Positions 47,166 through 59,734 of a DNA stretch of 64,000 bases are shown here, one piece after another; position 1 is the first letter of the stretch; the number at the start of each line of letters is the position of its first letter. The translations under genes were made by a program, and so were the position numbers. A model generated the notes under the pieces. That model had not been told where the DNA came from and did not search any database. It saw only the letters and a list, made by a program, of their open reading frames with translations. Origin of the DNA: Globodera rostochiensis (Eukaryota > Nematoda > Chromadorea > Rhabditida > Heteroderidae); the NCBI GenBank assembly GCA_018350325.1, contig JAEVLN010000023.1, positions 249,001 through 313,000 on the forward strand, written 5' to 3'.

Positions 47166-50100
47166 AACAAAATGTCAAAGATGAAGATCAACAATAAACT
47201 ACAAAATGAAAACGCAATTGTATACCAATTTTGCAATATTTGTTAATGAGTATAAACTATCAATAATAAAAAATAAATCCTCAAATTAAAAATTTTCACG
47301 CCGCTAAACCATACTACCAAATTATTCTTTTTTTATTGGTATCTGCCGAAATTTTGAAAATTTATTTTATTTTAAGCGATTTATTAAATTAAACTTTTTT
47401 GAAAGTGATTAAAAATATAAAAGTTGATCAATAAAAAAGTAAAACAATTTTAACATTTTTCTAAAATTTGAGCTGTTTTCCATAGACGAGCGGCATCCTC
47501 TTTTAGATGGGCTCAATGGAGAAAAAATGAACCCGGAAGAAAGTACGCCCAGTCCTTACTGCAATTATTTTGATACAGTAAATTATTGATAATTAATTTG
47601 CAAATAATTCATTTACAAAGTAGGTTCAGTGTTTTTAATAAATTTTGTAATTTGTGAATATAGGCTGGGTAAATTGCTAGATCAAGTGCTTGTTGTTAAC
47701 CCTAAAAAATACGATTAAAAAAAACAAACACATGGTAAATATCTCTGGACTCAAAAACTCAGAAGACAAAAAATATAAAATGTGTCAATATTTATGAAAA
47801 ATAAAATAATTTATTGAAAATTTAAACTAAAACGATCACTATGTTTAACATAATTTAAAGGTCGGCATAGTAATTTAAAAAATAAATCTATTATAATACA
47901 ATTCAAAAAATATTTAAGAAAAAGAACGAACTATTCATTATTTTATATAGTAAATACCTAATGGGAAAGCAAAGGTAAAATCTAATATTTAGTCTATGTT
48001 GTCAAAGCTAAAAATACAAATTGGAAAACTACTAATCAAAAATTTTACTATTTTAATATACAGCAATTAAAAATGTTTTAATTTTATTTATAAAAATAAA
48101 ATTTTATTTAAATTTTGGTACTTTAATGAAGTGCCGTAACCTCATTTTCAATTTTTTTTAAAGCAAAAAGCATCACATCTTCTGCAAATTTATTTGCAAT
48201 CTCTTAACAAATCGAGTCAAAAATGCGAATCCGACCCCCACCCCCCACTAAACAAAGTATTTGGGAAAACCGCGCGAAAAAAACATGATTTTAGCAAAAT
48301 GGACGGATGTGCGCAATTTATTGAAAGTTGAGACTGTGAAATCACGCCCAAATCAAAGTCAATTTCGATCATTCGTGCCCCGAGTTTTACCAAATGTTAA
48401 TTTCAAACAAAAAATTGCTTAAATCGATCATGGATAATCAAAAATACAATATTCATTATTTAATGCAATCGCTACCTAACCTATCATCAGCCAAACACCA
48501 AACCAAAAGTCTCTGTACAGATGTATAGGCATGGTTCAGGACGGTCAGCTCAGTTTAAAAAAATCAAAACATTTAATTAAAAATCATTATTAATCATTTA
48601 ATAATTAAAAATTGGTTTATCTTAATTAAGTTAAAAAATTAATTATCATATGAGTAAGGATGCTAGTTACCATTTTTTGACCCAATTAAATTGCTTACTA
48701 CTTATAACTACATATATATCAACATATTTTAATCAAATTTATGCCGCTTTTGATACTATTTCATAAAAAATAAATATCAAAATTGAAAAATATTTTTATA
48801 TAAAGAATTTATAATTTAAATTGGATCATATAAATTGTTACTCACAACAACTGCGCAAATAAAGTCTAAAAATTAAAAATATGATTATAACATTTGATAA
48901 TATTGCTAATGTAAATATAGTATTCTTACAAAATCAAAAGCTTTAGAATTACAAAAAATTTAAGTTTAATTGAGATAATCTGGGACAGAGATGAACGCTG
49001 AACAAAAACATCAGTAATCGAAAAGGCTAGTTAACTGTAATTAATACAAAAAAATAATGAGAAAATTTAAGCAATTCAAAAATTTTAAATCAAAATCAAT
49101 TTTTAACTGATTCGGCCGAATCAATAACGAAAAGCTAAAAAAACTTATCATTTAGAATTATTTTAATCAAACTGGTGATCCGAACATTCAACAAATTAAT
49201 AAATAACAACAAACAATTAAAAATTTAAAAAAAATGGCTTAACTAACGTAAACTTTGACGCAACGAGTTACTTAAGTAAAGAGAAAGAAACGCTAATTTT
49301 AACGAAATTTAAATAAATTAATTTCCAACTAAACTTACTTTTGAATGATAAAAGTCATTTCAAAACTATATAAAAATCTATTTATAAAATAATAAATTTA
49401 AAAAAAAACTATAACTTCATTGTAAATTTTTAAGCTAAAAAAAATTTTTAAATAATATATTTGGCAGCACAAACGAACTAAAACGACTTACATCATCTCA
49501 GCGCAAACCCGGGACCTTCAAGTATTAAGTGATTGCAGAAAACATGGGAGAAGGAGTTCTGGGACAACACAGCGATGCAAAATTGATTCCAAAACACAAA
49601 TAAATCAAAATCAATAAATAATATTAAATAACTTTATATATTTAAAATTTAATAAAATCTTAACTGGGAAAAAATCGAAAATAAATAAAATAGTCTTTGT
49701 ATGCAATTATTTAAAGATAAATATTCTAAATGATGTGAAAGAATTTTTTGGATCAAACTTTATAAAAAGACTAAAGAATTTTCTCGCGAAAAAATCTAAT
49801 TATGAAAAAAGGCCCTGTTTACTAAAAATTCATTGATAAAATTGAAACTTTGAGTTTTACTGTTAAAGCTAATTAATTAGTTGTTTATTATGTGCCCAAA
49901 AGATAGCAGAACATCTCAACCATCGCATGAAAAAATGTAAGATTAAATAAAAACACCTCGCAATAATAATTGAATTTAAATCATAGAAATAAATTAAGCA
50001 ATGTAATAAAATTTTTACAGAGATTTGCTTTTTAAATAAAATTTCAATTGTTAAATTTATGCTTTATAACTAATTTCTTTAAACCGAATTAATAGAAGTA

Positions 50101-52180
50101 AAAAAATTAAATATATTCCATTTACGCTATGATTAAATTAAAAAAAAAAAAAAAAAATTTGTGACTACCCCAATAGACGGCATATAAGTAATTAAAAATA
50201 ATAAAAAGTCCCTAAATTAAATAAGCATTAATTAAATATTACATATCAATTTAAATTGCTGTGATGCGGCTGGGGCAGATACAAGCGCTATCAGTACAAG
50301 ATGATTTGAGAACCAAATATTATACACATATTGATATTAGAATAAAATTAAAGACACATTTTACTCAATATTGACGAAATAAAAGCGAATATTATGCCGA
50401 TGAACTGTATATACTTAATAATATTTTTGATGGTGATTTTTGGATGTTTTAGGCAATAAATTTGCGCCAGTTTCGTTTTTGTCAAAAAATTATGATAAAA
50501 TACTAGAAATTTTGATACAGACTAAACTTCAATTTATTTTCGATAAAGTATTTTAAATTTAACAATAGGCCTAGATAAGTGCATTGTTTCCAAATGCTTT
50601 CCTAACTCGCAATTACGATTGAATTATATAATATCTGATGAATTTATACCGAATGATTCATTTGTCATTTTTATTAGGACATCATAAAAAATATAAATTT
50701 CTTTATATCGAATAATAAATGAGAATATGTATGGGAAAAATATTATGAAAACCCAAAATAAATGCTGTGCCATTTTTCAAAAAAATGAAATTTTTATAAA
50801 ATTGTTTTTACATAAAGTTGAACAGCAATGCCATTATTTCAAAGTTGGTTGCTGATTTCCAAAGAATCGCATGTTTATATATAAACAACAAATTGATTTT
50901 GTCAAAAATAATAAATCTTTAGCTATTTCGCAAAATTTCCAATAAATATATTAAAAAATCTTAAAAGTCAAAAAATGGCACCTTTTGTAGTAACAAATTC
51001 GGAATAGCATCCCAAATACGCTTTTCATTTGATATTTTCGAAACCACAATGCATCAGACCTTATTTTGTTATAATTGAGAGAAAGTGAGTTAAGCAAAAA
51101 GTAATTTACGCTTCATAATGAAATCGGTTATTGTTTTAGTTCAAATGCGTTTATTTTGTCTTAAAAGTTCTCCTTTTTATCTTTTCATTTAGGTTTAATG
51201 TTTTTATATTGCAATGTTGTTTATTAATAAGCTTTTATTGAGAGCTAAACTTTATTTGATTATTGCGATTTAATTTACTTCTAATAATCTTTTTTTGCTT
51301 TAAAAATTTTAACTGTAAATTTACCGTGAAAAGTTGCATATCCTATACATACTCCACTTGATCGTCGCGATGCCTCAAATCTGCATTTTGGCGTGGAAGT
51401 ACATCATCTAAAGCCAATCAGTCGAATTTTATAAGAAAAAAGTCCAGATATTTAATTTATTATAATTTCCTTGTTTTATTTGAAAACTGAACTTTTTTTG
51501 CGTTTTGCAGCTTACACATTTCAATTCGAGCTTGTTAGGTTTTTAGGCATGGACAAATATTTTTACTAGATTTTAGTTTAATTATATGTAATAAATTTAT
51601 AAAATGTTCCTTTTTATTTTGCAAATATTTTGTTTAAATGATTTAGTAATTTTAGCAGTTAAAAATGATTTATATATTTTTTAAGGGTTTAATATTATAA
51701 TTTTTTTTATTTAGTTGTACATTTTTTTATTAAAATTTTTTTATAAAGTTAAATAATTGGATAAGTAATAATAGTTTGGTGTGGTAATCGCAAAGTTATT
51801 CTTTTTAAGATTCAACCTTTTTTATATGTCTACGATTTAAGTATTAGTATATTTTAGTTAAATTTAAAATTGTTTTATTATACATATCAATAATAACGGC
51901 TTATTTCCATAATTTTCTGCACATTTTATAGGGGGGCATTTCATCTGCAGTCCTTGACTCAATGTCCTTTCTGGAAGCATGCAAAACAGGGTCCACGTAT
52001 TTTACGCGCTTATTTGTTTTCTTCGATTATTTCCTTTTTATTTTTTTGGAAAAATATTTTTCAATCTGCATAATATTATAATTTTGAAACGATTAAAATT
52101 TTTTATTTCAAAATTGTGGGGTTTTAATTAGATTAAATTTTACTAGATGTTTTGTAAAATTTTAATTATTACAAATAAAG
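47166..52180. other. Gene-free, A-rich to 51 kb then T-rich
   Basis: GC-richer patches lie at 47485-47560, 48200-48380, 48480-48550, 49490-49575, 50255-50300 and 51350-51410. None has splice borders or a frame that can be chosen with reason. A poly-A run lies at about 50140-50156. The A-to-T switch of the + strand falls near 51000. Confidence 0.45.
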
Positions 52181-52970
52181 TTAAATCTCTGATTACTTCA
52201 TTAATTAAACTTTAGTTTTTAAATTTTTTAGTTTAGTAAATAGCGTTAGTTTTTATATATTTTATAAGAAGTATGCATTTAATTATTTCATCGTATGTGA
52301 AATTCGTCAAAGATTTATAATCTTTGTAACCTTTTCTTAAAATAGTATTTAGTTAAAGGTATTCTTTATTTAATTTATTATGATGCGTACGGTCAAATTC
52401 AAATGTTTTAAAACGTAAGCATTCTAAATTTTTACAAATGTAATACAATCATTTTTAATTAAAATTTTATCAAAATTTATTAAATGATTTAATATCTAAA
52501 AACGTCAAGCAAGTTTTGTTTTTCCTAAATTTTATTTCCATAACATTTTATTCTTTTTATAACCTTTTCCAAAAATTTAATTTCATTTTTCCTTTTTTTT
52601 ATTTGTTTATCATTTCGTTTAGCATTTTTTGTTTTTTAATAAATTTAATTGCCAGACTGTTTGATTAAATTTCTTAATTTATCCTGTATCCCGCCGCATA
52701 GCAGGAGGCACACCTAGATAGATAGGTAGTCTCACCGCCACTAGCTTTTTTTGTGAATCTTGTCAAAAATTTTTAAATAAAGCAGGCTTGTTTTGAATTG
52801 GTAAATTAATCGTTATTAAATAATATTTGATTTGGGTTTCAAATGAATATATGTTCAGATATAAAAATTAAATATATTTTTTTGGATAGAATCAGCAAGG
52901 TCACACTGCTTTAATTTATATTTAGGAAATATTCTTCTTAGATTTATTATAGAGTATTTATTTAGCTCCT

Positions 52971-53345
52971 TTGGGGTTTATAATAAGTATAAACACATAT
53001 TTTAATATAACAAAACATCAAAGTTTAACTAAATTCTCGAAAAAATTGCATTTCCGTTGCGAACTTATGGATTTTGACGTAGGTGGATTGATTGATTATT
53101 TAAATCTTAGACCGCTAACTTTAGATTTTATATGTATGAAGCTTTTTATACAAATTTATTATTTGATTAACCATTTTGTGCAGATAATTCTCATTTTATT
53201 TGTGTGTTCATCGCCCACCAAACATAAACAAACTATTCATCCGTATACAAAGCACAACATAACAAAAATAATTTTAAAGGTTTTGCCGGCGCGTGTCCCG
53301 AACATTTTTAATTTACAATTGAAACATTTTTTTTTAATTTTTTAA
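52971..53345 (+). CDS. Longest frame of the window (124 codons), in tandem unit
   Basis: A frame starting at TTG ends at TAA after 124 codons and recurs at 56748 and 60525. It is rich in isoleucine, leucine and phenylalanine, with one polar patch (RCELMDFDVGGLIDYLNLRP) and later a likely transmembrane-like stretch. The first ATG (codon 33, within the polar patch) would give about 92 codons. No domain is recognised. At this base composition such a length is uncommon but possible by chance. Confidence 0.2.
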   Translation: MGFIISINTYFNITKHQSLTKFSKKLHFRCELMDFDVGGLIDYLNLRPLTLDFICMKLFIQIYYLINHFVQIILILFVCSSPTKHKQTIHPYTKHNITKIILKVLPARVPNIFNLQLKHFFLIF

Positions 53346-54343
53346 CTTTTTATCTATATTGTCAATTATTTAATTTAAGGCTAAATTATTTTAGGCGCCC
53401 ATTGGCTGCTGCCAATTCTTTATGAAATATTTATTTCAAACAGATTTATTGATATTAATATTTTAATATAAATAAAATTCATTTTTTAATATATTACTTT
53501 TAGTCTTTTTTTATTAAGTTTGTTTTGGGTTATTTGAGGTAATTTAAGTATACGTGGCAATTTCACAGTAATAAAATATGTGTATTGCACAAATGGTAAT
53601 ATCGTTTTTTATATTTTTAGGTTCTTTGAAATTATATTTAAATTAACTATTATATATTTGGTAATTTACTATGGTTTGTTTTCTTTTATGCATTTTTTTG
53701 TTCTATCGTACTAATTTAAATGCTAGATAAAAATATACAGCAACAATTTATACTTTTAAGTTTTATGGCTAATATGTAGTTGGGTAATAGCCGAATCCAA
53801 CATCCATGAAAGCACGTCATTTAATTGGTTGGTTTATACTTGGGATAAAATAAATTTTCTATTATTTCATTATCATGCAATTCAAGTTTAGTGAAGCATT
53901 TTTATATATTACTAATTTGTTATAGAAGAAAAGTTTTATTTTTTAAAATTACTATTTGGACGAATTAGCTCACCAATTATTGTTTATTTTTGATACTTAA
54001 TTGCGATCTAATTCTTTTTAAATTGTATTATCTCTTTGCGTTACAATTTATAAAATAAAATTCAAAAATTATATATGGAAGTTTGAAGTTTGAACAAACA
54101 AATACACAATTATATAATGCGCAAGGTTTATATTTTTCAATTTAATTAGCGTTGATAGTTTGCGTTTGTTAAAACTACGATATTTACCGATATGGATTAC
54201 AGCACAAACAACAGATTCATTATAATATTATTTTTTTAAACTTCCAAAAAACTATTTGGGATGACATATTGGCTTCAATTAAACTTTGCTTTTTTATAAA
54301 TTTTGTTACAAAAATTAGAACTTTTTATCGGATTATGTCTTGA

Positions 54344-54505
54344 ACATTGATTAACATTGCAAGATTTTCGGGTGACAAACTTTTACGGAGATCTAGGCCA
54401 GCTACCTCTCACTTTCTGAGCTTATCGCCGGACGTGTATGAAATTTTCGCACCAATTTTCCAAGCAGTGGCTATTTTTGAGAATTTGACAAAGAAACAAG
54501 CATAA
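54344..54505 (+). CDS. Candidate terminal exon in tandem unit
   Basis: From a TGA at 54341 the + frame is open for 53 codons to TAA at 54503. The GC-richer part reads GDKLLRRSRPATSHFLSLSP and then an aromatic, helix-like DVYEIFAPIFQAVAIFENL ending KKQA. A possible acceptor is GCAAG at 54363. There is no ATG, so it would be a 3' exon. It recurs at 58121-58282 and 61898-62059. No family is recognised. Confidence 0.28.
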   Translation, partial: TLINIARFSGDKLLRRSRPATSHFLSLSPDVYEIFAPIFQAVAIFENLTKKQA

Positions 54506-54808
54506 AACTATTTTTTGATTAATTTTTTTTATTTTGTGGATGTTTATAATTGAAAAAAATATAAATTTATTTATCTATTTTTTGTCATTATTTATTTATT
54601 TTAAATCTATTAATTTTTATCCTTTTCCAAGGTGAATCTAGGACTCCGTCAGAATATTGTTCTTTTAAAACGATCTATCGGCTTAGGTGTTACTTAAAAG
54701 TTTTTCTTTAATTTTCAAAAATACAACCGTCTCAAAAACCGGTTTAAATTATCACTTTTATTTCTTTGACGAATACGTATTGCACCAAATAAGAATTGTA
54801 GACAATTC

Positions 54809-55057
54809 TTGAATAAAAAATATTTTCACAAAACTAAGAATACTTTAGTTACAATGCAAACTTTACATCGTCTTTTTTGTCCGACTGAAGGCCTCCGAAC
54901 AGCCGTCAGAGGGCAAGACAGAAAATTGTTCTTTTTAAAAAACGATTTAAATCGTATATTTGGAGGAAAAATCGTGCCTAGATATTGGCGATGGTTTGAA
55001 AATATCCTATATAATAAGATAATCATTAATATTAAATTTTGGACAAAAAATTCCTAG
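54809..55057 (+). CDS. Candidate ORF of 82 codons in tandem unit
   Basis: The first true ATG (54854) gives about 67 codons with MQTLHRLFCPTEGLRTAVRG and then NRIFGGKIVPRYWRWFENIL, a reasonable protein-like stretch, ending TAG. The same DNA is open on the minus strand for 66 codons. It recurs at 58586 and 62363. Function unknown. Confidence 0.22.
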   Translation: MNKKYFHKTKNTLVTMQTLHRLFCPTEGLRTAVRGQDRKLFFLKNDLNRIFGGKIVPRYWRWFENILYNKIIINIKFWTKNS

Positions 55058-55096
55058 AAAAGTTGACCTAGAAATTGTGGAGTAAAATTATCTTAT

Positions 55097-55213
55097 ATGG
55101 AAGTGATCCAGCTCCGAATGAAAATACTACCAATCAATTCCTCTCGTCGAGTTGAGTATGAATCCGCTAAATTTTACGCCGGAACCCACAATATAAAGTT
55201 GCTAGCAAATTAA
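55097..55213 (+). CDS. Small ORF of 38 codons in tandem unit
   Basis: The frame runs from ATG at 55097 to TAA at 55211 and reads MEVIQLRMKILPINSSRR and then VEYESAKFYAGTHNIKLLAN. It lies 39 bases after the previous frame. A second + frame over the same bases is open as well. It recurs 3777 and 7554 bases downstream. Confidence 0.18.
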   Translation: MEVIQLRMKILPINSSRRVEYESAKFYAGTHNIKLLAN

Positions 55214-55957
55214 GTTGGCCAAAAATTATAGGGTTATTTATAAATAAAATATTTATTATGTATTATATCTTTAAAAAAATGCCTGATCATATATAATATA
55301 CTAAAATCAAATGCTGACGGAAAAAATAATGTGATAAATATATATTGATACCATTTATGGTTTTAGAATTGTTTGCTTTTATACGATTGCTGCTCTGCAA
55401 ATCGAAGATTTTTAGCAAATTTATTTAAATATTGAAAATGCAAAATTATTGGTTGATTCATTTGTTCCGGACTGATTAATGCTACAAATTCATTCTAAAT
55501 TTTTTTAAATATAAAATTTAGATATTTTAATTTTTCAATATATGAAATTTTTTTGTAAAATGTTATGTAAATTTTCGTAATAATCCTGCAGATGTAGAAA
55601 TAAATCACTTTTTGTTAGTAAACAGAATTTTTACAATTTGGTTTAATATTATTGGTTGATTTTAAATATTAGCGCTACCGACATCGTAAAATATTGCCGG
55701 GTTGATCACTATTGATCATGTTGCCTGTAAAATCCTCATAATATGTAGGCAATCAGGTTCATAAGATTGCCAGTCAGGTGCCGTAGGTCATTGCTTATTT
55801 TATTTAATATATGCACATAGTGTTATTGTATGTGGTAATTAATTTACATTTTAAATTCTAACTTGGAAAATGTTGATGCATCGTATGAAGTTAAACACAT
55901 TTTGATACATATAATTGATAAGACAGACGATTTAGCCTCTACAATAGTTTATTTTCT

Positions 55958-58900
55958 TTAAATCTCTGATTACTTCATTAATTAAACTTTAGTTTTTAAA
56001 TTTTTTAGTTTAGTAAATAGCGTTAGTTTTTATATATTTTATAAGAAGTATGCATTTAATTATTTCATCGTATGTGAAATTCGTCAAAGATTTATAATCT
56101 TTGTAACCTTTTCTTAAAATAGTATTTAGTTAAAGGTATTCTTTATTTAATTTATTATGATGCGTACGGTCAAATTCAAATGTTTTAAAACGTAAGCATT
56201 CTAAATTTTTACAAATGTAATACAATCATTTTTAATTAAAATTTTATCAAAATTTATTAAATGATTTAATATCTAAAAACGTCAAGCAAGTTTTGTTTTT
56301 CCTAAATTTTATTTCCATAACATTTTATTCTTTTTATAACCTTTTCCAAAAATTTAATTTCATTTTTCCTTTTTTTTATTTGTTTATCATTTCGTTTAGC
56401 ATTTTTTGTTTTTTAATAAATTTAATTGCCAGACTGTTTGATTAAATTTCTTAATTTATCCTGTATCCCGCCGCATAGCAGGAGGCACACCTAGATAGAT
56501 AGGTAGTCTCACCGCCACTAGCTTTTTTTGTGAATCTTGTCAAAAATTTTTAAATAAAGCAGGCTTGTTTTGAATTGGTAAATTAATCGTTATTAAATAA
56601 TATTTGATTTGGGTTTCAAATGAATATATGTTCAGATATAAAAATTAAATATATTTTTTTGGATAGAATCAGCAAGGTCACACTGCTTTAATTTATATTT
56701 AGGAAATATTCTTCTTAGATTTATTATAGAGTATTTATTTAGCTCCTTTGGGGTTTATAATAAGTATAAACACATATTTTAATATAACAAAACATCAAAG
56801 TTTAACTAAATTCTCGAAAAAATTGCATTTCCGTTGCGAACTTATGGATTTTGACGTAGGTGGATTGATTGATTATTTAAATCTTAGACCGCTAACTTTA
56901 GATTTTATATGTATGAAGCTTTTTATACAAATTTATTATTTGATTAACCATTTTGTGCAGATAATTCTCATTTTATTTGTGTGTTCATCGCCCACCAAAC
57001 ATAAACAAACTATTCATCCGTATACAAAGCACAACATAACAAAAATAATTTTAAAGGTTTTGCCGGCGCGTGTCCCGAACATTTTTAATTTACAATTGAA
57101 ACATTTTTTTTTAATTTTTTAACTTTTTATCTATATTGTCAATTATTTAATTTAAGGCTAAATTATTTTAGGCGCCCATTGGCTGCTGCCAATTCTTTAT
57201 GAAATATTTATTTCAAACAGATTTATTGATATTAATATTTTAATATAAATAAAATTCATTTTTTAATATATTACTTTTAGTCTTTTTTTATTAAGTTTGT
57301 TTTGGGTTATTTGAGGTAATTTAAGTATACGTGGCAATTTCACAGTAATAAAATATGTGTATTGCACAAATGGTAATATCGTTTTTTATATTTTTAGGTT
57401 CTTTGAAATTATATTTAAATTAACTATTATATATTTGGTAATTTACTATGGTTTGTTTTCTTTTATGCATTTTTTTGTTCTATCGTACTAATTTAAATGC
57501 TAGATAAAAATATACAGCAACAATTTATACTTTTAAGTTTTATGGCTAATATGTAGTTGGGTAATAGCCGAATCCAACATCCATGAAAGCACGTCATTTA
57601 ATTGGTTGGTTTATACTTGGGATAAAATAAATTTTCTATTATTTCATTATCATGCAATTCAAGTTTAGTGAAGCATTTTTATATATTACTAATTTGTTAT
57701 AGAAGAAAAGTTTTATTTTTTAAAATTACTATTTGGACGAATTAGCTCACCAATTATTGTTTATTTTTGATACTTAATTGCGATCTAATTCTTTTTAAAT
57801 TGTATTATCTCTTTGCGTTACAATTTATAAAATAAAATTCAAAAATTATATATGGAAGTTTGAAGTTTGAACAAACAAATACACAATTATATAATGCGCA
57901 AGGTTTATATTTTTCAATTTAATTAGCGTTGATAGTTTGCGTTTGTTAAAACTACGATATTTACCGATATGGATTACAGCACAAACAACAGATTCATTAT
58001 AATATTATTTTTTTAAACTTCCAAAAAACTATTTGGGATGACATATTGGCTTCAATTAAACTTTGCTTTTTTATAAATTTTGTTACAAAAATTAGAACTT
58101 TTTATCGGATTATGTCTTGAACATTGATTAACATTGCAAGATTTTCGGGTGACAAACTTTTACGGAGATCTAGGCCAGCTACCTCTCACTTTCTGAGCTT
58201 ATCGCCGGACGTGTATGAAATTTTCGCACCAATTTTCCAAGCAGTGGCTATTTTTGAGAATTTGACAAAGAAACAAGCATAAAACTATTTTTTGATTAAT
58301 TTTTTTTATTTTGTGGATGTTTATAATTGAAAAAAATATAAATTTATTTATCTATTTTTTGTCATTATTTATTTATTTTAAATCTATTAATTTTTATCCT
58401 TTTCCAAGGTGAATCTAGGACTCCGTCAGAATATTGTTCTTTTAAAACGATCTATCGGCTTAGGTGTTACTTAAAAGTTTTTCTTTAATTTTCAAAAATA
58501 CAACCGTCTCAAAAACCGGTTTAAATTATCACTTTTATTTCTTTGACGAATACGTATTGCACCAAATAAGAATTGTAGACAATTCTTGAATAAAAAATAT
58601 TTTCACAAAACTAAGAATACTTTAGTTACAATGCAAACTTTACATCGTCTTTTTTGTCCGACTGAAGGCCTCCGAACAGCCGTCAGAGGGCAAGACAGAA
58701 AATTGTTCTTTTTAAAAAACGATTTAAATCGTATATTTGGAGGAAAAATCGTGCCTAGATATTGGCGATGGTTTGAAAATATCCTATATAATAAGATAAT
58801 CATTAATATTAAATTTTGGACAAAAAATTCCTAGAAAAGTTGACCTAGAAATTGTGGAGTAAAATTATCTTATATGGAAGTGATCCAGCTCCGAATGAAA

Positions 58901-59734
58901 ATACTACCAATCAATTCCTCTCGTCGAGTTGAGTATGAATCCGCTAAATTTTACGCCGGAACCCACAATATAAAGTTGCTAGCAAATTAAGTTGGCCAAA
59001 AATTATAGGGTTATTTATAAATAAAATATTTATTATGTATTATATCTTTAAAAAAATGCCTGATCATATATAATATACTAAAATCAAATGCTGACGGAAA
59101 AAATAATGTGATAAATATATATTGATACCATTTATGGTTTTAGAATTGTTTGCTTTTATACGATTGCTGCTCTGCAAATCGAAGATTTTTAGCAAATTTA
59201 TTTAAATATTGAAAATGCAAAATTATTGGTTGATTCATTTGTTCCGGACTGATTAATGCTACAAATTCATTCTAAATTTTTTTAAATATAAAATTTAGAT
59301 ATTTTAATTTTTCAATATATGAAATTTTTTTGTAAAATGTTATGTAAATTTTCGTAATAATCCTGCAGATGTAGAAATAAATCACTTTTTGTTAGTAAAC
59401 AGAATTTTTACAATTTGGTTTAATATTATTGGTTGATTTTAAATATTAGCGCTACCGACATCGTAAAATATTGCCGGGTTGATCACTATTGATCATGTTG
59501 CCTGTAAAATCCTCATAATATGTAGGCAATCAGGTTCATAAGATTGCCAGTCAGGTGCCGTAGGTCATTGCTTATTTTATTTAATATATGCACATAGTGT
59601 TATTGTATGTGGTAATTAATTTACATTTTAAATTCTAACTTGGAAAATGTTGATGCATCGTATGAAGTTAAACACATTTTGATACATATAATTGATAAGA
59701 CAGACGATTTAGCCTCTACAATAGTTTATTTTCT
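55958..59734 (+). repeat. Tandem 3777-bp repeat, copy 2 of 3
   Basis: Head-to-tail copy with no differences from copy 1 that I noticed. It carries the same candidate frames at 56748-57122, 58121-58282, 58586-58834 and 58874-58990. Confidence 0.97.

Larger units (their letters stand above)
52181..55957 (+). repeat. Tandem 3777-bp repeat, copy 1 of 3
   Basis: The unit starts at TTAAATCTCTGATTACTTCA and ends at the TAGTTTATTTTCT run. Its first 800 bases include the dispersed repeat also found at 17457-17850. The breakpoints share only one base, so the duplication shows essentially no end homology. Several coding-like frames (52971, 54344, 54809, 55097) recur in each copy. The unit shows no terminal repeats of a transposon. 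Confidence 0.97.
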
